Shown here: positions 36,551-51,283 of the stretch, piece after piece
Position numbering within the stretch: the stretch's first letter is position 1
How the letters are laid out: the number at the start of each line of letters is the position of its first letter
NCBI RefSeq assembly: GCF_964340395.1
Contig: NC_135569.1
Location: 7,108,540-7,172,539, forward strand
DNA from: Glandiceps talaboti
Lineage: Eukaryota; Hemichordata; Enteropneusta; Spengelidae
Length of the DNA: 64,000 nucleotides
Direction of reading: 5' to 3'
Notes under the pieces: generated by a model
Seen by the model: the letters and a program-made list of their open reading frames with translations, nothing else
Databases searched by the model: none
Told to the model about the DNA's origin: nothing
Position numbers and translations under genes: made by a program

Positions 36551-39320
36551 TTTCCTTCCAGGACTGGAGCACATTCTCTAGGTATATGCAACAAGTTATT
36601 TGACAACAAAATTATTTGACAAAGGTATAATTTTTTTTGTAAATTAACTAGCATAATGTTGCGTAGGAAATCTTCAAGTTAAAATTCATCTGTGATAGTA
36701 GGTATGAAAATAAACAGATTTGGGTTACTGAAAAATCTTTTCTTTATTAAGATAAAACTTCACTAAAATGCCTATTGTTAAGAATGTTAATTTATTTGGA
36801 CAGTAGAATTTAGTCTGATCAAGGTCTGTAGTAGGCGGATTGAAATGTCGCATTCGTTTCCAATTTACCATTCCGAAGTAACTATATTGTACTGTCCTAG
36901 TGATTCTTGGAAGCATGAATGATGTGTTTTCCATTAATTCATTTGAAATTAAGCATTTTGTGCTTCTCCCTGCTTTTTGTATCTTGTATGTGATTGATTG
37001 ACTGTGGTAGTCTGGCTGTTCCACACTATACCTTGGCAAGTACTTCAGGTGAAACTGGATGTCTCCAGTGAGGATAACCGGAGAAAAAAAGGTGTCAAAA
37101 TAAATTTATGAATATTCATAAACTATTGATAAATGACAAGAGAGTCTCGATTTGAGCTTGATTGCATTTACAGGTCTGGGCATGTTGAACAGTATGGGCA
37201 CAGATAGACGTGTTTGTAACATACCTTGTTGTATAACTTATGTATAGAGCACTTTCCAGCTACTAACATGCATTTGCCCACTGTGACTCCTGCTGCCAGG
37301 CTGACGTACGTTTGTACATCATAAGCTGAGAGATTAGTATTAGATAGACTTTGATAGAGGAAGCTATGTGAAGATCACTAAATGCCAAAAGCCATAATTA
37401 AAATTGAAAAGGCAAATGTCATTGTGATAACGCTGACAGGATCCTGCTCGGATTAGTTTGTCTTGTGCCCTGGAGTGTGACATTTGCCTGAAAAGGAAGC
37501 ATGCGATTTTAAACTTAAAGGCAAATTTTGTATTTTCTAACTTCGTAACCTTACGGCAGATATCAGGCTGGAAAAAGAACAACATTGCAGATTTTTAAGA
37601 AATTTTGTTTCTCAGTGACACTTTTAATGACACCAGTATTACTAGAAATTGTGTTGAAATTCTATACAATTCTGAAGATATTGTGTAGAATTGGGTGTAA
37701 AAAACTCTCTTAAAGTCTATGAAATTCTATAGAATTACTCTATAGAATCCTACAGAAGTTTCAAAGGAATTTCTATAAAAAGTGCATACAAATCTCTATA
37801 TAAGTGTGTCAATGTTTTTGTAAGAGCCGATTGATATGAAATATCACGAATATATAAATCAAGCTATTATTTTTCATAAAGTGTATAATTTTAAAAAATT
37901 TTTTGCTCTTGGCATACGCGTAATGTTAACTTTTATTCTTGTGCAGGTTTTCTAGGCTGTACATGCATTCTTTTGGGTAATGGCAGGCTAGAACTGAACA
38001 AGATTGTTTTTTTTTCAGCAAGATCCTTTAGATTAATAACACTTGGTACATCATGTTGGAAGAACTGAGACTGGTATTACATTGATGATAAGAACAGTTT
38101 TATGGCCTCTTTGCATGTACAGAGAGACTTCAAAATTTGCTTTTCAAAAGAACTGTGAACATTTATGTAAAGTGACCATACAACTATTTTTATCAAATGA
38201 TCGAATAAGTCTCTCTGTATTTCCAACATGTTATGCCAAGAGTCATTAATTCAGTTCAGTTCAATTCAGTTGTTTACTTTCCCTGTTTGCAACAGGTTCC
38301 ATTCACCCATGGTCTGATGTCAGCGAATGTACAACCAACATAATCTATCATCATATAAACTTAATTCTATTTCATACTGTGCCGCTGTATGGCATACTGT
38401 ATATGTATCAAATTGCAATATTAATTGGTTTTGCATTTTAATTTATAATTTACTATCAAATAAGGGTACTTAATCATAGCAAATTTCCATTCAGTCATAG
38501 TAAATTTCCATACCTTAATTGGCTGTGGATTATTATTAATTGTAATTTAAAATGATACATACAAGCTTAGTTTTTTACTCACAAGTGAAAATTCTGACAA
38601 AAACCTTCAATTATTAAACTATCATAAATATAATCTTAATGTCGATGGATGCCTTTTTCTGACATTACACTTTGTGTTCTGGCATTGTTAGAACCGTTGG
38701 TTGCATAATAGGGAGTTCCTTTATATGTTGATACGTATAATAAATTACGCCATCGGATCATTTATAAGTTATATCCTAATACCAGGTTTGAGTTCAGTTA
38801 ATAGGCCATTGCAGACTGCAAACAGGAAACTGAGAATAACTGCGCCCTCGCTCAAATTGGGGGTATCATCATCTCATAGTACTGTTTCTTAAGAGCTTTG
38901 TTCCTTGGTATTCTGTAGAAGTGTAAATCAGGGATGTGTTTTGTATTGTTCAGACATCAAGAAAAGCTCTAAGTAACCTATACCATGTATACCCCCAAGG
39001 TACACACAGACAGGAAGTAGAGCGCCACCATGGCAAATTTTGGAAAGGCCTATTACAAGTGATGGTTAAGTATACATCAGTGAAAATACTGTGAGTACCT
39101 TTTAATATGCAGAAAAAATTAACATCCCCAAAACATATAAACTCAGCTTGTGCCCCTTTGAGTTAGATAAAATTATAAATTACAGGGCTTAAAGTAATGA
39201 CCTTTCATTTGTCTCTCGGACAAGTCATTGTGTTTGATTGACTTTGTGGACAAAGTATTCTGATTAGGACAATTTTTTACTTGAATAATGCTAATTGCAG
39301 ATTTAGATAGCAGTTAACAT

Positions 39321-39668
39321 TAAAGAGTCCATATGGATCAGAATTTAGTATTTATTTTGGATTTTGGATTTAAAAAACCCCCAAATTTTATCATGGCTTC
39401 CTACTTGAAAAATCAATGTGAAACAACATATGCCAAGTACTTGTTTGTAACTCAATAAATTGCAAACGAATAATAAATGTGTAAAATCTTATATATTGTA
39501 CGTACAGTAACTTTTTACACATTTTTTTTTAGCTTTTTTGAGTCACAAACACAGACTTTATCTATGTTGTTTCACATTGATTCTTCCTGTACGTAGGAAA
39601 CCAAAATAAAATTGTTTTATAAATTAAAAGTCCAAAATAACTACCGAATCCTCATATCATCCATATAA
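39321..39668. mobile_element. near-palindromic MITE, second copy
   Basis: Same arms as 34193-34542 (agtatttattttggattt, catggcttcctacttg) and the same centre tattgtacgtacagtaac, with more divergence between the arms. No ORF. Confidence 0.8.
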
Positions 39669-40041
39669 CTCACATTAATATTTCTGTGTTCTGATGGCAT
39701 AATTGAACCTGACATTTTGGGACATATGGAAATTAAAAAACAAGAAAAAACTTGTAGTGACAAGGCCCCTTAGGTAACTAGTATTTTCCCTGAAGAATAT
39801 TGAAGAATAATATCCAATTATAGTGCCATGTTTTGACGTATTTATTTCCTTAATTTTCAGAGCAAAGGAAAAAGTTAATGATACAATTAGTAATAATTAC
39901 ATTTTTATGATCAATTTGCAGGAAATTATTTTTTCATTGTTATAATTTTTTCAGATTCATGACTACTAAATGACTCATTATCAATTTCATTTTTACCTCC
40001 CCTGTAAGGGTATGGGAGGTACATTTAAAGGGGGATGTCTG

Positions 40042-40119
40042 TCTTTGTGTCTGTCTGTCTGTCTGTCCGTCCGTCCATCTGTGTGTGTGTGTGTGTGCGT
40101 GTGTGTGTGTGTGTGTGTG

Positions 40120-40174
<55 letters not shown>

Positions 40175-40196
40175 GCGTGTGCATGTGCATGTGTCT
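40042..40196. repeat. (TGTC)n and (GT)n microsatellite
   Basis: TGTC units followed by a long GT run. Cys-Val frames are artefacts. Confidence 0.95.
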
Positions 40197-40702
40197 TTCT
40201 GTGTCACCATTTTCTTAAAAACGGCTAGCTCAATTGTAATGAAATTTGGTACATATAATGTTTGGGTTAATGGCTAGACCTGATTAGTTTTTGAGCAACA
40301 TGTCTTATAAGATTTGTTGATATAGTTTAGTTTTAATGAAAAAAATTGCATAATTAATGATTTTAGATAACTAGGCTGTTTCTTTCATATAATATGATAC
40401 ATATATCAACCATAATAAATACGCACCTGTCCTATGACATTTGTTGATACAACTTTTACCTTTAATGAGTAATTTGAATAATGAACGATATTCAGTTTAA
40501 GCAGTATCATGCACTTTTCAAATTCCGTATAATTTGGCATGTACATTAACCTAAGAAAGCACACTTGTCCAAAAAAGCCTGTTACCATAGTTTTTTTTAG
40601 TTTTAAATTCAGTTTAAATCTGATTTATTTTGCATATTAAATGATCTAATACTTCATACAGGCTATGTGATATCTGCGTAGAGTTTTAACATGTTGTTTT
40701 CA

Positions 40703-40830
40703 TACAGCCTTCAGTGATTGGCTGAGGTCATGTCACATGGTATGGACTACTGACCCATAGTGACCTCAATTTGCATAAAACCTTGTAGCCGTATGAGATT
40801 TTGCTATGGCAACAGTCATGTAGCACAGAA
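40703..40830 (+). mobile_element. interspersed repeat, 'cagtgattggct' family
   Basis: cagtgattggctgaggtcat, cacatggtatggactactga and cccatagtgacctcaatttg match 54390-54520 and the reverse copy at 19960-20075. Confidence 0.65.
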
Positions 40831-41016
40831 GTCTCTTCTGGGTGATTTGCTTCGACTATTGAAACATTGCGTACAACTCTGTGCATCGCTACGGTTACAA
40901 ACTTGAGCTAGCCTTACTATTTCCTGATCCCTTATGGCATGTATATACAGTAAATTATGTATTCATTGTTATTATGGCTCTTTTTATCAAGATGGTGAAT
41001 TAACGTTACAGGGCAG

Positions 41017-41408
41017 TCGGGAAAGTGTATAAATCACCTTTGTCGGGGAAAGTGTACGAATCACCTTTGTTAACTAGTTCAACTAAATTGATTGTACAGA
41101 TAGATTTCATTCATAAAACATGACAGGATGTTTTGCAAACAGCAGGACACCACTTCCCGTTAAAAACCATTCCAAAGATACGGTGGGATGACGCAACCAT
41201 TTCACTGAGGTAAAGAACTATATGTACCAACATTGAAAACCGTTACATTAAACCTGCTGACACATATAAAAAAAAACGAATTTGAATGTTTAGCAGTATG
41301 TTAGTATAAAAGTGTCATTTTCAGATAATGAAACACACCATATTGGCTTTAGAAAATCATAGGTGTTTTCTTACAAATGAAATGAAATGTATTTTTTCTG
41401 TCTTTCAG
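41017..41408 (+). other. likely 5' UTR exon and intron of the JmjC-AKR-PQQ gene
   Basis: tgtctttcag|atcc at 41408/41409 is a good acceptor upstream of the start codon, so a noncoding exon should precede it. The nearest good donor is ttcactgag|gtaaag at 41209/41210, giving a 199-bp intron. Upstream, about 41017-41071, a 29-bp direct duplication (gggaaagtgta...atcacctttgt) could be promoter sequence. Inferred only. Confidence 0.4.
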
Positions 41409-41451
41409 ATCCCCATAAACTGACGTTTGCATCGCGTAGAAATAAACAACA

Positions 41452-44400
41452 ATGATGGAAAAACTAGAAGAAAGAAAAACTGTATTTCTGTTATTAAACT
41501 TGTTAATTTTCCTCTGCCAACTTGTCGGTGTTGTAACAGAAGACTTTCCAAAGGGTCATTTACAGCCTTTTGGTGCCCATAAACCTCCTATAAAGGGTGT
41601 TATAGATGAGGTTGACAAGGCCCCTAGCAGCGCAGACTTCTACAAAAATTACATCAAAAAAAGTCGTCCACTTCTCATAAAGGGAGGGGGAAATCGATGG
41701 CCTGCAGTTGACCTCTGGCCAGATGAAGAATATCTTCTGGAAAATTTTGGCGAAGAGGTTTTCCGGGTTGATCTACGGAAAGTATGGGACGATAAGCACC
41801 CACCACGAATGAATATGTACATGAAAGATTTCTTAGACATTTACAAAAAGAAGGACATCTACCTGGACTCCCCTTTCCCACGAAGTGGAATGCTCCATGA
41901 TGCATTTGTACCCACTGTACTTGAATGTGAAGAACTCTTTGCCAAGGTTTGTCAAATATTGTAGAGATTTGTTTTTTGGGCACTGTACTTGTATTTTAGC
42001 TGAACACAGAAAAAATCATTTTCTGCTGTAATAGGTCTCACTAACATACTTGGGAGTTGTCACTCTCTGATATTTGCTGAGTTTAAAACTAACACCACTA
42101 CGTGTGTTTTGTAAAATGATTGCAAGAAATACATTGTATGTTGTTATTAATTAATAGGGAACTTCCAAACCAAGCATCTTGAATGGTGCATTATGGGAAA
42201 TATGATAATTAAGATCGGTCAATCTGTGTAATGTAAACAGACTTGTCATAGTGTTTGTGGCTGAGATTTAGGCCTATTGCTGTGACACCACAGTGAGGCA
42301 TTATGGGAAATACACAATATTAGGTGCTTCACATTTGAAACAATGCCCAGAAAAGGTTGAGACCAGCTGTGAAAAGAAAACAATAGAATCAGCCACATCA
42401 TTTTCCTTTAGAGTAGAACACGTTAATTAAAGTGAGTTATTTTTTTTTACTCCCTCCCCTTCCTTTGACAACTCCTTTGTAGGTTGACTCTGCAAGCTTA
42501 CTGTTTAGTTCTGGCAACACGAGTTATGTGTTCCACCAAGATGGGTATGAAAATATCATCACATTGATAGCTGGACAGAAGACATTCCTGATTGCACACC
42601 CAAAAGATGGCCATAAAGTGTACGCTAATCAGTTCACTACTATGCCGGGATTATCTCCAATTGAACCTGAGAAAGTTGACCTTGTTAAGTTCCCTAAAGT
42701 AGCTGACCTTGATTACTATGAAGTACATATGGAAGCAGGGGATCAATTGTATATTCCTATATATTGGTGGCATCAGGTGAGATCTCACTTTTCCTCAATA
42801 ATGCAATTTTAATCTATGTATCTTATATTGGTAGCATCAGGTGAGATCCTTTTTTTGGTCACTAAATTAATGCAATTTCAATTTATAGTATATATCTGTA
42901 TATTGGTGGCATCACTTGAGATCCCACTTTCCCTCGATAATGCAATTTTAATCTATGTACCTGTATATTGGTGGCATAAGGTGAGATCCCACTTTCCCTC
43001 AATAATGCAATTTCAATCTATGTACCTGTATATTGGTGGCATCAGGTTAGAGCCCACTTTTCCTCAATAATACAATTTCAATATATGTGCCTGTATATTG
43101 GTGGCATCAGGTTAGATCCCACTTTCCCTCAATAATGCAATTTCAATCTATAATGGAGGCATCAGTTGAGATCCCAGTTTTCCTCAATAGTGCAATTTCA
43201 ATCTATGTACCTGTATATTGGTGGCCTCAGGTGAAATCCCACTTTTTTGCATCAATGCAGTTTTGTTCTTTGTTCAAATAGGACAATGTACTTAACTGCC
43301 TGATTTTTTTTTGTTTCACCGGGTTTTGGCTGTTGTGTTTATTTCCTAAATATGATAAAATCTTTACTAGGTTTTGTGTATGTTTTCTAACATGGTATTT
43401 ATTTTTACCAGGTCCGATCTTACAAAGCACCAAACATCGCCATCAGTTTGTGGTTTTATTTCTTCAACCATGAAGATGAACTAGATGAAGCCGGCGTCGA
43501 TCCAGATATCCAAGTTGAAGAAAGTGTTTCGATGTACATGGATTACATCAAGACTCAGCCTGAAAATCTAGAATGTAAGAAGAAAGTGAGAAATAAGAAG
43601 TTAGCTGTTGTCATGAAAGAAAACAACGCTGAAGATACTCAAAACGTTAATGTCATGGTACAAGAACCACCGGATAAACTTTTAGCAAGTGGATACACAA
43701 GTAAGTAATATTTGATCACAGTGTTGTTTGTTACTCTGGTAATCGAGGCTTCAACTTCGAAACAAACTAAAACTATTGTCTCACTCACAAAACGAGTGCG
43801 AATGGGGGGGGGATTCCTGGAGTAATGACTTGAAAAGTCGGGGACGATTACTCACACGGAGCCCGCAGGTGCTATGTTTGCCGGGCCTGGGTGATTCTGG
43901 CATAGCCTGTGGACTGACTGGGAAAGCCTTGACAGTTCCACAGCAACGTGATAAAGAGCGTTGAACATAGCCCTGTCACGTAGTCCCAAACCAGAATGGA
44001 TCTCTGTAGCATTTGTGTGTGTGTTTGCGTGTATTTGTCTGCATAACAAAAAAATCGCTGGGAGCAATTAGCAGCATGAAAACTAGAAAAAAAAACTATT
44101 GTCATGCATCATGTTGATACAACAAAATAAGTTATTGAATGGACATTAATTTTTATTCATATTTTTAGCAGGTTGTAAATTTTGTACAAATGGGTGTAAC
44201 CTGGTTTACATGATGTATAATTAGATGTTATTCCCCACTATTTTTCTGCGAATACGAGTGACCTAAGGGGTCTTGTCACACCACGAGTCACTAGACGAGT
44301 AAAAACTGGACAACAGTTCTTAGCCAGTAGTATGCAAATAAAATTGCTTACCAAACTTTTATTATTCAGGGATAATACTCCTCACCTGGAATTTCTAATT

Positions 44401-47400
44401 TGATTTCAGTTCCAGTGATTGGTTTTGGTACAGGACAGTTTGCCATACATGATGAATTCCAAGATAAAGTGTATGATGTTGTGAGATACGCCCTTACGGT
44501 TGGCTATAGGTATGTATGTTTACACACAATGAAAATGATACAAGAATGAAAATAACGAATAATAGAGATATTAACATAAATATAATCTAGAAAAGGAAAA
44601 TGTTCTGTCATTGTTATATAATGTTAAATATATTTCAATTTTGGAAATTTAATAGGGGAAAGACAAAAACCAAAACCAAAAAAGTTTGAAGACTACATAC
44701 GTACATGGACTTAAATGAAACAAGGAGAAGTGAACTCAAAATATGCATATTACCTCGTTCTCTCTCTGTTTGAATGCCTTGTAAACATACATAGTAACAT
44801 TGCAAGTTGAAAGCTGCACTAGCTGTAACTGGAATGTTTTTTTGAAACTGTTTTGTTAGATTTAATGACTTACTCATAATATCATACACAGTATTGAATA
44901 CTAGTAACCTGTGGGTAAATCATTCTTGCTAACCAGAGCTGTTATTTCTTCCGTGGCACTGCAAAATAACGACGTGCATTTTGGATAGTGTCGTAAAAGA
45001 GGCCATGGTTTGTGACGAAATGTGTAAACGTGTTTGTGTACCGTCACTAGTTGTACACATTATATGGTGCAATAAATCCAATCAAATTGATTTTTGGGTC
45101 CGCACCCAAAAATCAATGCCCAGAAATCATGATTTCAATTTGTGACATATCGGGATAAAACTAAGGACTCTAATCAACATGTGCAATGTTTTAATTATTA
45201 GTGTTTTGTTTTTCAAGGATGTTTGACACAGCACAAGGATATCCCCAATCAGAGGAAGGACTTGGCAGGGCTATCAAAGATTCAGGAATTCCACGCTCTG
45301 AAATCATCATTGTTGACAAAATCCACCCCAAATATGCAGGTTTTGATGCGACAATCAAATCAGTGGAGGAAAGTTTACACAAACTACAAACGAACTACAT
45401 AGATGTTGTTCTGATCCATTCACCGGATTGCGATGACTTCATTCTAGTTTGTGATATGGATTCCTTGGAGGGCACCTGGAAGGACACCTGGAAGGGGCTG
45501 GAAAAACTGCAAAAGGATGGGAAAATACGCAGTATCGGAGTCAGTAACTTTGAAGTTGATCAGCTAGAGGAGTTGATGGAAATAGCCGAGGTCCCGATCT
45601 CTGTCGTCCAGAACTGGTTTGATATTTTGCATCTAGATAAAGATGTTCGTGAGTTTTGCGCTGATCACAACATACAATATATGGGGTTTTCTATACTAGG
45701 GACACAGTGGACAATGAACGATTTTACCAGTGTTAACCCAGTGTTAGAAAATCCTCTAGTTCAGCATATTGCAATTCGGCAACAACGTACAGAAGCTAAC
45801 ATTATTATTCGATGGGCAATGTATAAAAATGTCATTGTCCTCACATCATCCAAAAACGAACATAATATCGTGACGAATTTCCAGTCGCTAGAAGTGTTAT
45901 TGAATGCTGACGATATCCGGGATATTGAGACAACCCCGGAAATAGATTTGGATAAGTTGTATGCAGCTATGGACAAATATGAAGCCAAAACTCCGGAGAA
46001 AGACCGGAAACCTTTGACGAACGATTTTCTGGAGTTTGTAAGAACGTACAGAATTGAGGACGATGAAGCAGTGGATGACGATGGAGATGTGAACGCAACG
46101 GACGGGTCATGTGAGGCAGGAGAAGACTGCAGTGAACGTGAACGGTCAAAATACTCTGCCGAGGAAAACGAAGATTTCGATGCAGAGGTTGAATGGGTGA
46201 AGCCTGAACATCCAGGAAGTGAAGTGACGCTTTTTGAAAAAGTTAATCTTGATGAGGAGACGATTTATTTCGGAGCAGAGGACAGTTATATGTATGCATT
46301 AGATGCAACAACTGGTCAAGTTCAATGGAAATTCCTAACAAGTAAGTTAACCGTGCAGAAGCCAAGTTATTATCTTTGAACAGAAAATATGGATTATATA
46401 CATTGGTCATGACAACCTTTATCTATGTCATAGATTCTGAGGTGTTCGAAATATGCTACTTGTCTATCGACTCGTAATGATAAGGCCCCTTAGGGCACTT
46501 GTATTTTGCTTGGCTGAATGAAGAAAAATATTGGAGAATGGTTTCTAATTATACCATGTGCAAACCAAGTTGGATGTGTTCGAACAAAAAATATGGATTT
46601 ATACCCCGTGTCATCCTATGTCATGACATTGCATATCAGAATTCTGCTGTGTTCAAAATATGAGATAAAACAATTATAATTGTCATTATTGTTAATAATT
46701 TTTCATATTAAGGTTGTGTCGGTATTATAGTTGTATTCAAACTAAAAATATAGATTGATACCCTGTTGATCTACATCATGACAATGCCCATCTGTGTTCT
46801 GTGGTAAAAACATTCAAAATGCAATTTTTTGTCTTGATGTTTCTTATGCTTCCGGACGAATGATTGTCATGCAGTCTCAAATGTGTTTCTGCATTCTGCT
46901 AAAAAATACTTAGTGACCTAAGGGTTTTCTAAATATTTGTCTTTTGACTTGTAGTGAGAAGGCCCCTTAGGTCACTCATATTTTCCTTGATATTGTGGAA
47001 TGGTATCTTATACATAATTGTATATTAATTCTAGGTCACAGTGACTTGGGTTCCTCCCCAGCATTCAGTCGTGATAATAAAGTGATATACTTTGGAGGTG
47101 AAGATGGTTATTTTTATGCACTCAGTGCAGAAGATGGAAATGTGCAGTGGACTTTTGAAACAGGTAACGTAATTGTATGATCAAAGTATATACCGTAATA
47201 TGATTGATATATTTGGTTTGAGTGTATGTGTTTGTTTGTTTGTTTGTTTGTTTGTTTGTTTGTACATGTATGTGTTGTGTGTGTTTGTGTGTGTGTATGT
47301 GTTGTGTGTGTGTTTGTGTGTGTGTGTATGTGTTGTGTTGTGTGTGTGTTGTGTGTATGTGTATGTGTTGTGTGTGTTGTGTGTTTGTGTATGTGTGTGT

Positions 47401-50400
47401 GTGTGTGTCTGTATATGTGTATGTATGTATGTATGTATGTATGTATGTACATGTATGTATGTGTGTTGTGTGTATGTGTTGTGTGTGTATGTGTGTGTTA
47501 CATGCTTTCTCTCTTCTTTTGTAGGTTGGTTCGCAATACAGATTTTATCGTGTAATATTGTAAGAATTTTGAATTGATGAACAATAATCTGTTACCATGG
47601 TTTCAAAATGTGCAACATTATCTTGTCTTATTAAAAACAGAGATTTGAGGTGCTGAGAAACATAGAAAAAAAAGTGGTTGCCGTAGATAGGAAATACTAA
47701 GCCTGATGTGGTGTCAAAGGTCAAGCTGTGAGATGGCTAATAAGTAGCTAAATTAGCATGCCCCCTAGTAACCTTGTCATACAGTAATCTGTGTCCATTG
47801 GCTAATAAGTAGCCAAATTAGCATACCCCTTAGTAACCTTGTCATACAGTAATCTGTGTCGATTGGCTAATGAGTAACCAAATTACCATACCCCTAGTAA
47901 CCTTGTCAAGTAGTAATCTTTGTTGATTGGCTAATAAGTAGCTGCATTAGCATACACCTTAGTAACCTTGTAACCTTGTCAGATAGTAATCTGTTTTGAT
48001 TGGCTAATAAGTAGGTAAATTAGCATACTCTTAGTAACCTTGTCAGATCAGTCTAGTAATCTATGTGGAAGTGACTCTAGCAGCTACTCTTCATCGCTGA
48101 GAAGGAAATAATATTGTTAAAAACTGGATAGATAAAGGATAAACATATCAAAAAGAGATTGAAATAAGGAAATGAAAATGGGTAAAATTGATTGCCTTTC
48201 ACAAAAATGACATGAATTCGTAGTTCATTCCGACATAGTTCCTCATCAACCAAGGCTGTGCCAAGACTATAAATACTAGAAGTGACAGATATAAGATTTT
48301 TTTCCCTATAGTGCTTAGGCCTAGAAGAAAAAAAAATTGTTTGATTCCAGTTAATACTTGATCCCACCTAGTTTTTCTTGCCAATACTCAACTTATTTTT
48401 ACTTATTCAAGAAAAAAATAATAAAATTGCAAAAATTGTGAAGTCTTGCAAGAAATAGCGGATGTGGAAACTGACATCAACTTAAAAAGACAATATAAAA
48501 CTGTTCCTCCAAACTGTAATGGCTGTACATCTGATGAGAAGAAACCAATAACACAGAGACCATTTGGAAAACAACAGAAAACATAACTACCTGAACTAGA
48601 CACTCACATATGAAAAAAAGAAAGGAAAAGAAATCTGCCTCCCCACCTATTCTAATCATGTTGGTAAGGCCTCGGTAAAACCAAACTACGGATAACCCGA
48701 GTTCATCAATAGGCAAGTCGGGTTGTTGACAATCTCTAAATCTGTTTGCAATGTCAACTGTAATAGGATTATAAAAGTTGTAACAGCTGATAACATCCCT
48801 TGACTCAAATGATTCACTCCTTGAAAGTAACCTTGCACTCAGAACTTTTCTTGTTCCATAGTTAGTTAAATAATTTTTTGAAAAATTAAGCATAGAGATA
48901 CTGAAATAGCAAATTCCCATATCTGATGTCCATATACCACATGTAACATCGTCAATGTATGGTGCACGATGTATCCTAATGTTATGATCGCGATCGGATT
49001 GTGGCCTTTCACCCAAGTCAAATACATGAGGGGAACATCGCCTTTACCAGCAAAGTGCAATTCTTGCACTTTCTTATCAATCCTTATCAGCTCATTATCA
49101 TAACTAAGTGTTTGCTTTTTATAATTACATCTGATAAGCCTGAGTCGTCGCTGGTACAGGTGCTAGGTCAAGACTGAAATGCTGTCGACCGAATGTGTGC
49201 AAGTATGAGTGTGTTACTCCGCCGCGAGGCACAACTGGCCCAGGTGAAAGGTCACGATCCGATCGATGTTACATGTAGTATATGGACATCAGATATGGGT
49301 ATTTGCTATTTAAGTATCTCTGTGCTTAATTTTTCAAAAAATTATTTAACTAACTACGGAACGAGAAAAACTGTAGTTCCGAGTGCAAGGTTACTTTCAA
49401 GGAGTGAATCGTTTGAGTCAAGGGACATTATCAGCTGTTACAACTTTTATAATCCTATTACAGTTGACATTGCAAACAGATTTAGAGATTGTCAACAACC
49501 CGACTTGCCTATTGATGAACTCGGGTTATCTGTAGATTGGTTTTACCGAGGTGATTCCGACATGAAAACTGTTCATCCAATCTGTAATGGCTGTACATCT
49601 GATGAGAAGAAACCAATAACACAGAGACCATATGAAAAACAACAGAAAGCATAACTACCCTGAACTAGACACTCACACATGAAGAAAAAAAGAAAAAAAG
49701 AAAATCTACCTACCCCACCTATTCTAATATTGAGCATAACAGGAACCAAACAGTTTTTTTTTATTAGGCCTAAATGTTGGTGATTAATAGTCATAATAAT
49801 AATGATTTTATTCATATGCACTGTAGGACACCGGACCGATGTGCTATTTCAAAGTAACAAAAATGTATATTGCACTGAACACTCCCCCCCCCCCCCCCCA
49901 TGATATTGGTACAGTGTGTTTACCCACAGGTGCTTCAGTACTGTTCAGGGCGTATAATATCATCTCATTTTGCAAGTTGAAAGCATGAAACAAGAATAAC
50001 TGATATTGCAAATAGCATCATTCTATATTTTTGGATTGTAACAGTGTATAATTTTTTGAATATTTGGCAGTTCATAAAACACCTTTGGAATGTATCTCAT
50101 TCGGAGTTCTATATACTAAAGACAAACTAACAAAAAGTGAAATTTATCGGTGAATAATAATATGTAATTCTAACTCAGCTGTGGGAAATATTTGCATAAA
50201 ATAAATATTAAAGTTGTTCTTCATCGATCTGTATTTTATGACAGCAGATATTATAAAATTAACTTGAGGTCTTTAATTCTTGTCACCTGAAATAGAGTTT
50301 TACCACCATGGCATGTCATAAACAAAATGGTTTCATTGTCGATACCATGACATAAAACATAATGATTTCTTGGTTGACACCACAGCCCAGAGACTTGGTT

Positions 50401-51250
50401 ATTAGACTTGAGGTATTGTCTTATCAGTTGTTAACACTATTGGCAGGCCAGATATCCAAGTCTCTTGGCTGTCGACAGTATGACTTCTGCCCATGTGCTG
50501 CGAAATACGGATGTATTACTGTACATGGCCGAATGTAACTAAAACAAAAAGTGTTCGCCAGAGACAATATGTTATAAATACATTGTACATTTTAATATTC
50601 AAAGCCAGTGTTTGCCAGAGACAATATGGAATATATATGCATTCGTCACCAAGGCCAGTGTTTGCCAGAGATGATATGTAATATATATACATTCATCATC
50701 AACAAAGCCAGTGTTCGCCAGAGATGTTATGTAATATATATACATTCATGCTCAAAGCCAGTGTTTGCCAGAGACAATATGGAATATATATGCATTCATC
50801 ACCAAAGCCAGTGTTTGCCAGAGATGATATGTAATATATATACGTTCATGATCAAAGCCATTTATTGGCACGTTTAGGTTGATGTTTTACTTGATAGACA
50901 ACAACACTTTTACTGGTGAACACAGCATGATTGTTGTTGTGGGGAGTCTGACAAAGATGAGTTATTGTAAACAAAATTCTGTCTTCAATCACAATCTTGT
51001 TGTGTTCAGGAGTAAGTGCTCTGACCTAGCATTGGTAAACACAATGTTGTACACCATAGGCCTCTTATCCGCCAAGAGGTTGCTTCAGTAGAAATACTTG
51101 CTCTGACTTGTGAGAATTGTAAAACATCTACCTAAACTTACCCAACGATCAACTTGGATATGTATTAATTATGTATATGTACATGTATAATGTATTTGTA
51201 TATATGTATATGTATATGTATATGTATGTGTATGTGTATGTGTATGTGTA

Positions 51251-51283
<33 letters not shown>

